The notes beneath the pieces were generated by a model. It saw only the letters and a list, made by a program, of their open reading frames with translations. It ran no database searches and was not told the DNA's origin. Both the position numbers and the translations under genes were made by a program. Source: Nostoc sp. NMS2 (GTDB lineage Bacteria; Cyanobacteriota; Cyanobacteriia; Cyanobacteriales; Nostocaceae). From it: a DNA stretch of 64,000 nucleotides. Of the stretch, positions 56,895-64,000 are shown piece after piece (positions within the stretch are counted from its first letter, which is position 1; each line of letters starts with the position of its first letter). The DNA lies in contig NZ_JABXKH010000131.1 of the NCBI RefSeq assembly GCF_017115105.1, forward strand, positions 52,720 to 116,719, read 5' to 3'.

Positions 56895-57105
56895 AGAAGA
56901 ATACAGAATCCAGAATCCAGAATTCAGAATTAGTCCTACAGGAGATCCAACTGAATTCTGACTCCTGACTCCTGACTTCTGAATTCAATCTTTATCCTTC
57001 ACTTGACAAGCAAAACTCGGGCGCGGTTGAGTTCCACGGCATCCGAGGTTCGCGCTTTTGCACAAACGTGGATCACCTAGAAGAGATTGGAGTGCCAGAA
57101 TTTGT

Positions 57106-59385
57106 ATGCCTTCACATGCCAAACCGTCTTTGGAGGCTGGTTTAGTTGCCCTCAAGCAGGGAAATTACCAAACAGCGATCGCCCAACTAGAACCTATTGC
57201 TAACAGCCAAAACAATGGGACTGCTAGCTTACAAGCTCAGGTTGGTTTAGTGATGGCTTATGCTCGCACTGGCGAAGTTCCCAAAGCGATCGCTATTTCC
57301 CAGAATCTCATTGAGAGTAACAATCCGCAAGTTCAAGAGTGGGCAACACGCGCTCTCGAACACCTGACAAAACGGAAAAAACGCGATCGAGAATCAAAAA
57401 ATGTCGAAACTGGATTTGTTGCTTTTGATAACTCAACTCCAGATCCTCCTCCAGATTCTCCCCCAGTTCCCCCCCCGGTAAATCCTACATTAGAGGAAAA
57501 GCCAGAAGAACAAGTAATAGAAACCAAGAGCAACGACACCCCGGCGATGGTGCCACTACCTAAACTCAAAGCTACGGTAGCTACACCATTACCACCGCCG
57601 ACTGCACCTCTAAACGGTTTCATGGGTTCTGTTACCCGCACCCAAGCTAAATTATTCGGTGTTATTTATTGGCGACAAGCACAACGCGCCAAAGCATGGC
57701 AACCCCTACATAAACCAAAATTAATTCCCTTGCGGCTGCTGACAGCAGGAACATTCATTGCCCTGTTTTGGGTGATGCGAGAAATCCTCAAGTTAGCAAT
57801 GGGATTCATCAACTTGACTTTAGTCAAACTACCTTATCTGGAGCCGTTGCAGCTTTTATACCGCGACCCTACTAAATTGTTGCTCATAGTATTGGTGATT
57901 TTGATCGGAGTATCACCTTGGTTGCTGGATCTGCTACTGGCAAACTTATATGGTCAGCGAGAATTTCCCAAAGATGTATTAAATACTCATAGCCGCGAAG
58001 CTGTGCGGGTACTACAACGCTGTTGCCAACAGCGCCACTGGCCCTTACCCAAACTGCGGATTTTACCAATGGCTGCACCAATTATCCTGACCTACGGTAG
58101 TTTACCACGTAATGCCAGGATTGTTGTGAGTCAAGGGCTATTAGAGCAACTGGCAGATGATGAAATCGCTATTATTTACGCCACGCAGCTAGGGCATATT
58201 GCTCACTGGGATTTTGCTGTCATGTCTTTGTTGCTGCTGGTGACACTACCAATCCATAAGCTATATCAGCAACTGTCGGAGTTGGGAGACAAGATATCAG
58301 CGAAAATTTGGCGCTGGCCGGTGACAATTACGGCTAGTCTAGTTTATGGAGTTTGGGCTTTACTGACTGGGACTGGATTGTGGTTGTCGCGGTTGCGGCT
58401 TTATTATAGTGATCGCGTCGCATCTGAAATCACCGGTAATCCCAACGCCCTGATTCGCGCTTTACTCAAAATTTCCATTGGCATTGCAGCTGATATCCAA
58501 AACCAAGAACAGACCAGTTGGCAACTGGAAAGCTTAAATCTCCTGACACCAGTTAGCCATCAACAGAGCCTTTCTTTGGGCACTATTGCCAGCAATTTAT
58601 CTTTTGAATCATTTTTGAAGTGGGATACTGCCAATCCCTACCGCCAATGGTTTACGATTAATAATAGTCATCCCTTGATGGGCGATCGCATCGAACGCCT
58701 GTGCAAAATAGCTCGTCACTGGCATCTAGACACCGAATTACATTTTGCAAGCGAACCATCACAGGTTGAGCGTCAGTCTTTCTTATTACAAATCGCTCCT
58801 TGGTTGGGAATCCCTTTAGGAGTTCTGTTTGCAGCTTTGGTCTGGCTAACCTGGCAACTAGCATTCGTACTCAAGTTTTTAAATCTAAAGTGGATATATG
58901 AAGATTGGTCTTTCATTACAGGCTGCCTTCTAATTGGCTTTAGCATCGGTACAGTCATGCGGATTAATTCTTTTTTCCCCGACATCAAATCTGCCACTGT
59001 GCAAACTGAAGACTACCTACCCAACCTATTAGCTGACCCTTCTGCCTTACCTATTGATAGCGTCAGCGTGCGTCTGGCGGGCAAACTATTAGGTCGTCAA
59101 GGCACTAGCAACTCCCTAGCGCAAGATTTAATCCTCCAATCCAGCGCAGGTTTAGTGAAATTACACCACATTTCTTGGCTAGGACAGTCAGTGAATCACC
59201 AGGATCTCATCGGTCGGCAAATTATCGTCACAGGTTGGTTCCGGCGAGGAGCAACACCTTGGATCGATGTCCAAACCCTGGAAACTCAAAGTGGTAAAAC
59301 CATTCATAGCCCTCATCCCATCTGGTCTACTTTTTTGGCAGTTGCAGCACAGGCTTGGGGCGCATACGTTTTTCTTACTGGTTAG
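57106..59385 (+). CDS. Membrane M48-peptidase-like protein with lost zinc site
   Basis: A 759-residue protein from the start at 57106 (MPSHAKPSLEAGLVALKQGNY; the frame opens 16 codons earlier at a non-ATG). Order: TPR-like N-terminal repeats (residues about 1-95), a Pro-rich linker (about 100-130), two membrane segments, an M48/HtpX-like domain (about 300-530) with further hydrophobic segments, two more membrane segments near 570-640, and a beta-rich C-terminal domain. The expected HExxH reads TQLGH (T360, Q361, H364) and the later RExxAD motif reads RLYYSD (R431-D436), so the catalytic Glu, the first His and the third zinc ligand are all missing. A non-proteolytic role is likely. Function unknown. 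Confidence 0.75.
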   Translation: MPSHAKPSLEAGLVALKQGNYQTAIAQLEPIANSQNNGTASLQAQVGLVMAYARTGEVPKAIAISQNLIESNNPQVQEWATRALEHLTKRKKRDRESKNVETGFVAFDNSTPDPPPDSPPVPPPVNPTLEEKPEEQVIETKSNDTPAMVPLPKLKATVATPLPPPTAPLNGFMGSVTRTQAKLFGVIYWRQAQRAKAWQPLHKPKLIPLRLLTAGTFIALFWVMREILKLAMGFINLTLVKLPYLEPLQLLYRDPTKLLLIVLVILIGVSPWLLDLLLANLYGQREFPKDVLNTHSREAVRVLQRCCQQRHWPLPKLRILPMAAPIILTYGSLPRNARIVVSQGLLEQLADDEIAIIYATQLGHIAHWDFAVMSLLLLVTLPIHKLYQQLSELGDKISAKIWRWPVTITASLVYGVWALLTGTGLWLSRLRLYYSDRVASEITGNPNALIRALLKISIGIAADIQNQEQTSWQLESLNLLTPVSHQQSLSLGTIASNLSFESFLKWDTANPYRQWFTINNSHPLMGDRIERLCKIARHWHLDTELHFASEPSQVERQSFLLQIAPWLGIPLGVLFAALVWLTWQLAFVLKFLNLKWIYEDWSFITGCLLIGFSIGTVMRINSFFPDIKSATVQTEDYLPNLLADPSALPIDSVSVRLAGKLLGRQGTSNSLAQDLILQSSAGLVKLHHISWLGQSVNHQDLIGRQIIVTGWFRRGATPWIDVQTLETQSGKTIHSPHPIWSTFLAVAAQAWGAYVFLTG

Positions 59386-59519
59386 TCATTGGTCATTAGT
59401 CATTGGTCATTTGTACTGAGCGTAGTCGAAGTATTGGTTATTTGCAAAGCACAAAGGACAACTGACAAATGACAAACCAAAATGTAAACAAATGTTGCAG
59501 GTTTTATTTTAAAGTGTTA

Positions 59520-59660
59520 CATTTATTTACACAAACAATAGCAACCAACATAACTAGGCACTACAGCTTAGTTATGAATTCGGATGCTGTTCCCCCCCTC
59601 CATACTTTTTATCCTCCCAACACAGCAGGAAATCAACCAGCCACCGGCTGGTTTTTGTTT
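59520..59660 (+). ncRNA. Candidate small RNA
   Basis: A gene-poor stretch contains C/U-rich single-stranded-looking sequence (TCCCCCCCTCC at 59590-59600 and ATCCTCCC at 59611-59618, both able to pair with Shine-Dalgarno sequences) and ends in a hairpin plus T run at 59635-59656. This is the layout of a trans-acting sRNA, but no promoter was found and I cannot match a known family. Tentative. Confidence 0.25.
59635..59656 (+). terminator. Intrinsic terminator hairpin
   Basis: Perfect 8-bp stem AACCAGCC/GGCTGGTT (59635-59642, 59646-59653) with a 3-nt ACC loop, followed by TTT. It does not follow any annotated gene closely, since the nearest upstream gene stops at 59385. It is therefore the main reason to suspect an untranslated RNA before it. 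Confidence 0.65.
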
Positions 59661-60068
59661 CAAATTATGCCCCCTTGAATAAAAAAATGTGTTTTATGTT
59701 ACGATGCAGTAATACTAACGTTAGAAATGTATGCGCTAAACTAGCTACGTAGAAAATACCGTGGTACTGTAAGGAATGGTATTTGATTCTGCGAAGAAGG
59801 CATGGAAGAAAGCGTGTACTTTAGCAGGCAATAGGCTTATTAAATTTACAATTCTTAGAATTAAGGTGTTATTAGCTCACCATTGTGTGGGCCTTTGGAT
59901 TAAACAAGCTTGATCCCGACGAAAAACTGTATTGTATAGGTTGACAGTTTCGAGCAAAAAATTGGTTGATGGCAGTCTTGGTCAATAGCATCTATTTAAA
60001 TTAAAAGCCAAAGCCAAGTGATTGTTTTCTCGCCTTGCCATGTTCATTTAACTCTGGAGGTATAGTTC

Positions 60069-60581
60069 ATGTCTGTTCGCCTATATATAGGTAATTTGCC
60101 TAAAGAAGAAATCGATCGTCAAGATTTGCAAGCAGTTTTTGCAGCAGAAGGTGAAGCTGTAACTACTAAATTAATTAAAGACCGCAAAACTGGCAAATGC
60201 CGTGGTTTCGGTTTTCTTACCGTCAACAATGACGAACAAGCTGATGAAATCATTGAAAAGTATAATGGTCAGATGTTTAAAGACACTGCCATTAAGCTAG
60301 AAAAGGCATTACCTCGGACAAAGGGTGAAGAGGGCGACGAACAAGCTGCTCCTAAACCAGTTACTCTGGCTGGTAGTAGCACGCCCACTCCTAGCGTTAA
60401 TAGAGAAGGTAGCCGTCGGGAGAAAAGCTCTAAAAAGCCCCGTCGTGGCGGTGGTGGTGGCGGTTCCCGCGAAAACAGCACAACAACAACTACCGATTCA
60501 GACGCTATTCGTCCAGATCCTCGTTGGGCTTCGGAATTAGAAAAGCTGAAGCAGATGCTAGCTGCACAAACTACGAACTAA
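60069..60581 (+). CDS. RRM RNA-binding protein (Rbp) with Gly-rich region
   Basis: A 170-residue cyanobacterial Rbp. One RRM at residues about 1-80 carries RNP2 (LYIGNL) and RNP1 (KCRGFGFLTV); next come a charged linker, an RRGGGGGGS run near residue 125-135, and a conserved-looking C-terminus DPRWASELEKLKQML. The C-terminal tail resembles the longer Rbp2/Rbp3 group implicated in placing photosynthesis mRNAs at thylakoids, but I assign it only by similarity of layout. A GGAGG ribosome-binding site precedes the ATG. The 400-bp upstream region may hold a long regulatory leader, as seen for cold-induced rbp genes. Confidence 0.9.
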   Translation: MSVRLYIGNLPKEEIDRQDLQAVFAAEGEAVTTKLIKDRKTGKCRGFGFLTVNNDEQADEIIEKYNGQMFKDTAIKLEKALPRTKGEEGDEQAAPKPVTLAGSSTPTPSVNREGSRREKSSKKPRRGGGGGGSRENSTTTTTDSDAIRPDPRWASELEKLKQMLAAQTTN

Positions 60582-60822
60582 TCCTTAAGGGAGAGAAATT
60601 AAAAATTAAAAGTCAGAATTTTTTGATTTTTAATTTTTAATTGTTGATTATCACCTGGCTGCTTAGTTAAAAGCTACTTGCAGCTATTTTTGTAAGTGCA
60701 TATTGAGACAAAGTAACTTGTATCGAGTTGCTGTTAAAGTCTGCTTATAAAAAATTAAGTTTTTGCGATTAGACGGATTAAAAACGCAACTGAACCTCGT
60801 CTACCTTGAGAACCGTAGTTTT

Positions 60823-60903
60823 GTAGGTTGGGTGCAGCGATAGCGTAACCCAACATAAAATTTGGTGATAATGTTGGGTTGCGTTTCACTCCACCCAACC
60901 TAC
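60823..60903. repeat. 81-bp nested hairpin element
   Basis: Outer arms GTAGGTTGGGT (60823-60833) and ACCCAACCTAC (60893-60903) enclose a second inverted pair AACCCAACAT/ATGTTGGGTT. It is the same family as 33590-33664. The rest of the 60582-61119 spacer has an AAAAATTAAAAATTAAAAG stretch with its inverse after the rbp stop, and a GCGTAGGCACAGCCCGCCG unit at about 61040-61058; no gene is seen. Confidence 0.75.
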
Positions 60904-61119
60904 ATAAATATATCTTTTAAAAAACTCTAGGTTTCAACATAGATGAGGTTTAAAGATGAGTGCGATCGCAGGAATTATCTGGATTTGACAAGTTATAGTT
61001 AATAGTGGCTAGCTTCATCCTGCCAAGAGAACCAGAGGCGCGTAGGCACAGCCCGCCGTAGGCATCGCTCTCCAGATAATTTACACTCAAGGTAAGACCG
61101 ATCATTTGCAGCTTCTGTT

Positions 61120-61560
61120 ATGTCCTCAACTCTAGATTCTTTGCCACCTGCGCTTGCTAAAATTGTCCAGCGCTTTCAACGCGCTTCCGAACCGAAGCGG
61201 CGCTACGAACAGCTAATCTGGTATGCTCAGAAGCTCAATGAGTTCCCAGAAGCTGAGAAATTACCCGAAAATAAGGTTCCTGGCTGCGTGTCTCAAGTTT
61301 ATATCACAGCAGCCTTGGATGATGGAAAGGTTGTATTTCAGGGCGAGTCTGATTCCCAGTTAACCAAAGGTTTAGTAGGGCTTCTAGTTGAAGGATTGCA
61401 GGGACTAACACCAACTGAGATTGTCCAACTTACCCCAGATTTTATTCAAGAAACGGGCTTAAACGTTAGTCTGACACCTTCCCGCGCTAATGGATTTTAC
61501 AACATTTTCAAAACCATGCAAAAAAAAGCATTGGAATGTAAGTTAGATTTGCCTAGCTAA
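61120..61560 (+). CDS. sufE: SufE family cysteine desulfurase activator
   Basis: Sulfur acceptor that stimulates the cysteine desulfurase SufS and passes persulfide to the SUF scaffold for Fe-S clusters. The 146-residue protein has the conserved active Cys56 in KVPGCVSQVY, the RYEQLIWYAQKL N-terminal helix, and the SDSQLTKGLVGLLVEGL and C-terminal GFYNIFKTMQKKA regions. No BolA domain is fused. No other suf genes are near, but an A-type carrier is encoded at 13462. Single gene with an upstream repeat-rich spacer. Confidence 0.93.
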   Translation: MSSTLDSLPPALAKIVQRFQRASEPKRRYEQLIWYAQKLNEFPEAEKLPENKVPGCVSQVYITAALDDGKVVFQGESDSQLTKGLVGLLVEGLQGLTPTEIVQLTPDFIQETGLNVSLTPSRANGFYNIFKTMQKKALECKLDLPS

Positions 61561-61573
61561 ACTTGGTTATTGG

Positions 61574-61601
61574 TCATTAGTCATTAGTCATTAGTCATTA
61601 G
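61574..61601. repeat. Heptamer tandem repeat (TCATTAG)4
   Basis: Four tandem copies of TCATTAG, followed by TCATTTG and a CAAAGGACAA unit. Related units occur at 38041-38075, 38366-38390 and 59390-59415, and in the Fd-GOGAT gene at about 19021-19060. Confidence 0.8.
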
Positions 61602-61661
61602 TCATTTGCAAAGGACAAAGGACAACTGACAAATAACGTACAACTACCAAAATTTAGTGTC

Positions 61662-62573
61662 ATGTCAACAAATTTATTATCTACCTCTGCTGCTACTGCT
61701 TTTGGTGGAATAGTTCAAGAATATCTCTGGAACTGGGAAAATCAGCAATTGCGTGTTGTTTATGAAACCCTCGGTAAAGGTTCACCGCTATTGCTACTAC
61801 CATCTTTCAGTAGTGTCTCGACACGTTCCGAAGTAGGCGAACTTGCTAAATTACTAGCTCCTAATTTTCAAGTTGTAGCCTTAGACTGGCCTGGATTTGG
61901 TGAATCTTCTCGCCCTAGTTTAAATTACCGACCGGAAATATATCAGCACTTTCTGGAAGATTTTGTCAAAGCTGTTTTTAATACTCCCATTACTGTAGTT
62001 GCGGCTGGTCACACTGCTAGTTACGTTTTAAAATTAGCCCTTAAGCAGGCTGCTTTCTCAAAAATTGTATTGTTAGCTCCTACTTGGCGTGGGCCTTTGC
62101 CGACAATGGGGGCAAGTCAGCAAATAGCTGGTATGGTGAGAGGATTAGTGCGATCGCCTATACTTGGTCAAGCTCTCTACAAACTCAACACTACCCAATC
62201 TTTCTTAAGTTTTATGTACCGCCGTCACGTCTTTAGTGACGCGGCTAAAATTACACCCAGTTTCATTGAGAAGAAATGGCAAACAACTCAACAACCAGGA
62301 GCGCGATTTGCATCTGCTGCCTTTGTAACTGGTAATCTTGATGCTGTACACGCACAATCTGATTTTCTGGAACTTGTGCAGTCTTTAACCGTACCGCTCA
62401 TGGTAGTAATTGGGGAATCGAGTCCCCCAAAATCACGAGAAGAAATGAACGCTTTGGTAGCCTTATCAGGAGTGATAAGTGTTGTTATTCCTGGTTCTCT
62501 GGGACTGCATGAAGAATACCCAGCAGTTGTTTTAGAAGCAATTCAAGATTTTTTGTTATCCCCAGAAAATTAA
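61662..62573 (+). CDS. Alpha/beta hydrolase-fold protein with altered nucleophile elbow
   Basis: A 303-residue alpha/beta hydrolase-like protein. LLLLPSFSSVSTRSE and VALDWPGFGESSRP are the usual N-terminal signatures. The nucleophile elbow reads AGHTASY, with Thr118 where Ser, Asp or Cys is expected and Ser120 where Gly is usual. The His near the end (GLHEEYPAVV) is present; the acid position near VIGESSPPKS is unclear. It may be inactive as a hydrolase or use another chemistry. No signal peptide. It is cotranscribed with nothing obvious; a heptamer array (TCATTAG)4 lies between it and sufE. Confidence 0.8.
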   Translation: MSTNLLSTSAATAFGGIVQEYLWNWENQQLRVVYETLGKGSPLLLLPSFSSVSTRSEVGELAKLLAPNFQVVALDWPGFGESSRPSLNYRPEIYQHFLEDFVKAVFNTPITVVAAGHTASYVLKLALKQAAFSKIVLLAPTWRGPLPTMGASQQIAGMVRGLVRSPILGQALYKLNTTQSFLSFMYRRHVFSDAAKITPSFIEKKWQTTQQPGARFASAAFVTGNLDAVHAQSDFLELVQSLTVPLMVVIGESSPPKSREEMNALVALSGVISVVIPGSLGLHEEYPAVVLEAIQDFLLSPEN

Positions 62574-62664
62574 ATCTTCACACCAAGAGGTAAAGATTGT
62601 AAAAATATTGGTCAATAAATTCTTTTAAACCGCAGAGGCGCAGAGAAACCAGTGCGTTGGGGAG

Positions 62665-62701
62665 CCACTTGCTCATGGGGGAAACCCCCATGAGCAAGTG
62701 G
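62665..62701. repeat. Perfect 17-bp hairpin
   Basis: CCACTTGCTCATGGGGG (62665-62681) pairs perfectly with 62685-62701 around an AAA loop. It is nested in a larger element running from about 62626 (ACCGCAGAGGCGCAGAG) to about 62803 (CTCTCTGCGGTTC). The 62574-62950 spacer holds no gene. Confidence 0.8.
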
Positions 62702-62950
62702 TGTCGGGTTCCCCGACTTGAAGCAACTGGCGCGACACAGAGAGAGAAGCAAATGCAGTTCTCGCACTTTTTTCTATCTGCGCTCTCTGCGGTTCGTTAA
62801 AAAGTAGATGCCTAAAAATAAAATGTTTCTTGATTAAATTATGTGATGATGCTGAAATCAAAAATAACAGTAAGTTCGCACAAAAATATAAAAAGATTTA
62901 TCATGGGCGATAATGATTATCTATAAGGTGAGATAAGGGGAATTTAGAGT

Positions 62951-63922
62951 ATGGTGGCTGACGTAATCAACAATTCAGTTCCCGTTACTGTTCTTACAGG
63001 CTACTTGGGAGCAGGTAAAACGACTCTACTCAATCACATCCTCACCTACGAACACGGCAAAAAAGTTGCTGTGATTGTCAATGAATTTGGGGAAGTGGGT
63101 ATTGATAATCAATTGATTATCGATGCCGATGAAGAAATATTTGAAATGAATAATGGCTGTATTTGTTGTACAGTGCGCGGCGATTTAATTCGCATCATTG
63201 GCAATTTGATGAAGCGGCGGGATAAATTTGACCATTTAGTAATTGAAACAACTGGATTAGCCGATCCAGCACCAGTAATTCAGACATTTTTTGTGGATGA
63301 AGATTTACAAAGTCAATTGTCTCTAGATGCAGTGGTGACAGTCGTAGATGCCAAGCATATTTGGCAGCACTGGGATGCAGACGAAGCCCAAGAACAGATT
63401 GCTTTTGCCGATGTAATTTTACTTAATAAAACAGATTTGGTAGCGCCGGAAGAGTTGGATGAATTAGAAAAACGGATTCGGGCGATGAATGCGATCGCAA
63501 AAATCTACCGTACCCAAAATTCTGAACTAGGGATGGATGCTTTATTAGGTGTCAAAGCCTTTGATTTAGATCGTGCATTAGAAATTGATCCAGATTTCTT
63601 AGGCGAAGATGCCCACGTTCATGATGAAACTGTGTTTTCTGTGGCTTTAGTAGAAGCAGGCGCAGTCGATGGAGAAAAATTAAACGCTTGGATTTCGGAG
63701 TTACTGCGTACCCAAGGCCCAGATATATTTCGGATGAAAGGCATTTTAAATATTGCTGGAGAAGATAATCGATTTGTATTCCAGGGAGTACACATGATAT
63801 TTGATGGCAAACCCGATCGCCCCTGGAAAGCAAGCGAAACCCCCAAAAACGAACTAGTTTTTATTGGCCGCAATCTTGATGCAGCCCAACTCAAGCAAGA
63901 TTTTCTTGCGTGTCTAGCTTAA
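62951..63922 (+). CDS. CobW/G3E-family GTP-binding protein
   Basis: A P-loop GTPase of the G3E family, 323 residues. Motifs are GYLGAGKTTLLNHIL (G1, residues about 16-30), the metal-binding CxCC (GCICCTVRGD, near residue 75), ETTGLADP, the NKTD specificity motif (near residue 160), and a CobW C-terminal domain after about residue 220. The CxCC motif is typical of proposed zinc or cobalt chaperones. The exact metal and client are unknown. It starts 10 bp after AAGGGG and stands alone; a truncated repeat follows. Confidence 0.92.
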   Translation: MVADVINNSVPVTVLTGYLGAGKTTLLNHILTYEHGKKVAVIVNEFGEVGIDNQLIIDADEEIFEMNNGCICCTVRGDLIRIIGNLMKRRDKFDHLVIETTGLADPAPVIQTFFVDEDLQSQLSLDAVVTVVDAKHIWQHWDADEAQEQIAFADVILLNKTDLVAPEELDELEKRIRAMNAIAKIYRTQNSELGMDALLGVKAFDLDRALEIDPDFLGEDAHVHDETVFSVALVEAGAVDGEKLNAWISELLRTQGPDIFRMKGILNIAGEDNRFVFQGVHMIFDGKPDRPWKASETPKNELVFIGRNLDAAQLKQDFLACLA

Positions 63923-63965
63923 AAGGGTATTGCAGACTGGGGATTTCCGAAAAAATAAAATATTC

Positions 63966-64000
63966 GTAGGTTGGGGAGCCACTGCGTTGTCCGGGTTTCC
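63966..64000. repeat. Start of a GTAGGTTGGGGAGCC repeat, cut by the window edge
   Basis: GTAGGTTGGGGAGCCACTGCG at 63966-63986 is identical to 22532-22552, the interior of a MITE-like element. The copy continues beyond the window. Confidence 0.7.

Larger units (their letters stand above)
59386..60068. other. Spacer upstream of the Rbp gene with terminator-ended transcript candidate
   Basis: A 683-bp region. The first 80 bp contain TCATTAG/TCATTGG heptamers and the TACTGAGCGTAGTCGAAGTA unit. From about 59480 to 59656 lies a stretch ending in a terminator-like hairpin (listed separately). The remaining 400 bp before the RRM gene are AT-rich with no gene seen; part is likely the long leader of rbp. 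Confidence 0.5.

Noticed and set aside
59469..59678. Plus-strand open frame of 69 codons before rbp
   Set aside because: It crosses a terminator hairpin and has low-complexity residues; an untranslated RNA fits the region better.

Overview
The window comes from a filamentous, heterocyst-forming type of cyanobacterium, most likely Nostoc or a close relative. The evidence is photosystem I genes (psaF, psaJ, psaL), a ferredoxin-dependent glutamate synthase, cyanobacterial RNase E, Tic22, DUF1997 and DUF1825 proteins and a glycine-rich Rbp. The DNA is also full of HIP1 octamers (GCGATCGC), heptanucleotide tandem repeats and small hairpin or MITE-like repeats of the kind found in Nostocales. All long reading frames on which this annotation rests are chromosomal housekeeping genes. 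There is no phage, plasmid, CRISPR or biosynthetic cluster.

Layout. Positions 1-7800: C-terminal part of a radical SAM/DUF2344 protein, RNase E and RNase HII, a DUF1997 protein, prephenate dehydratase and a Lon-substrate-binding-domain protein. Positions 7986-13416: the str ribosomal operon (rpsL-rpsG-fusA-tuf-rpsJ) on the minus strand, with a clear promoter, a hairpin after tuf and a terminator after rpsJ. Positions 13462-22277: an A-type Fe-S carrier, a cupin, a phosphodiester glycosidase-like exported protein and the large Fd-GOGAT. Positions 22278-30667: repeat-rich spacers, a polysaccharide deacetylase, signal peptidase I, a ComEA-like protein, a TM2 protein, a DnaJ/TPR protein, DUF1825 and a class A penicillin-binding protein. 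Positions 30844-40135: tyrS-pyrF-orf, remA-gmk, psaL/psaJ/psaF diverging from tsaD, a hydrolase and an ACT-like protein. Positions 40752-51569: two paralogous GNAT acetyltransferases, tRNA-Pro, tic22-prmC-tsaC, a degenerate histidine kinase, and the operon pdhB - secD-like lipoprotein - secD - secF - orf. Positions 51570-53222: a small accessory island with a DUF6888/DUF6887 pair, a PIN-domain remnant and a VapBC pair. Positions 53407-64000: hemB, DUF4870, prfC, a large M48-like protein without its zinc site, an RRM protein, sufE, a hydrolase and a G3E GTPase.

The genes work mainly in translation (S7, S10, S12, EF-Tu, EF-G, RF3, PrmC, TyrS, t6A synthesis by TsaC and TsaD), RNA decay, Sec export and envelope synthesis, nitrogen and tetrapyrrole metabolism, Fe-S assembly and photosystem I. 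The most unusual items are a tandem partial duplicate of secD that has become a predicted lipoprotein carrying only the periplasmic region, a membrane M48 homologue and a histidine-kinase homologue that have both lost catalytic motifs, an overlapping pair of tiny genes (DUF6888/DUF6887) that looks like a two-gene module, and short palindromic repeats that have entered the linkers of at least three proteins in frame. All functional statements are from reading the sequence and remembered family features; no database search was run.
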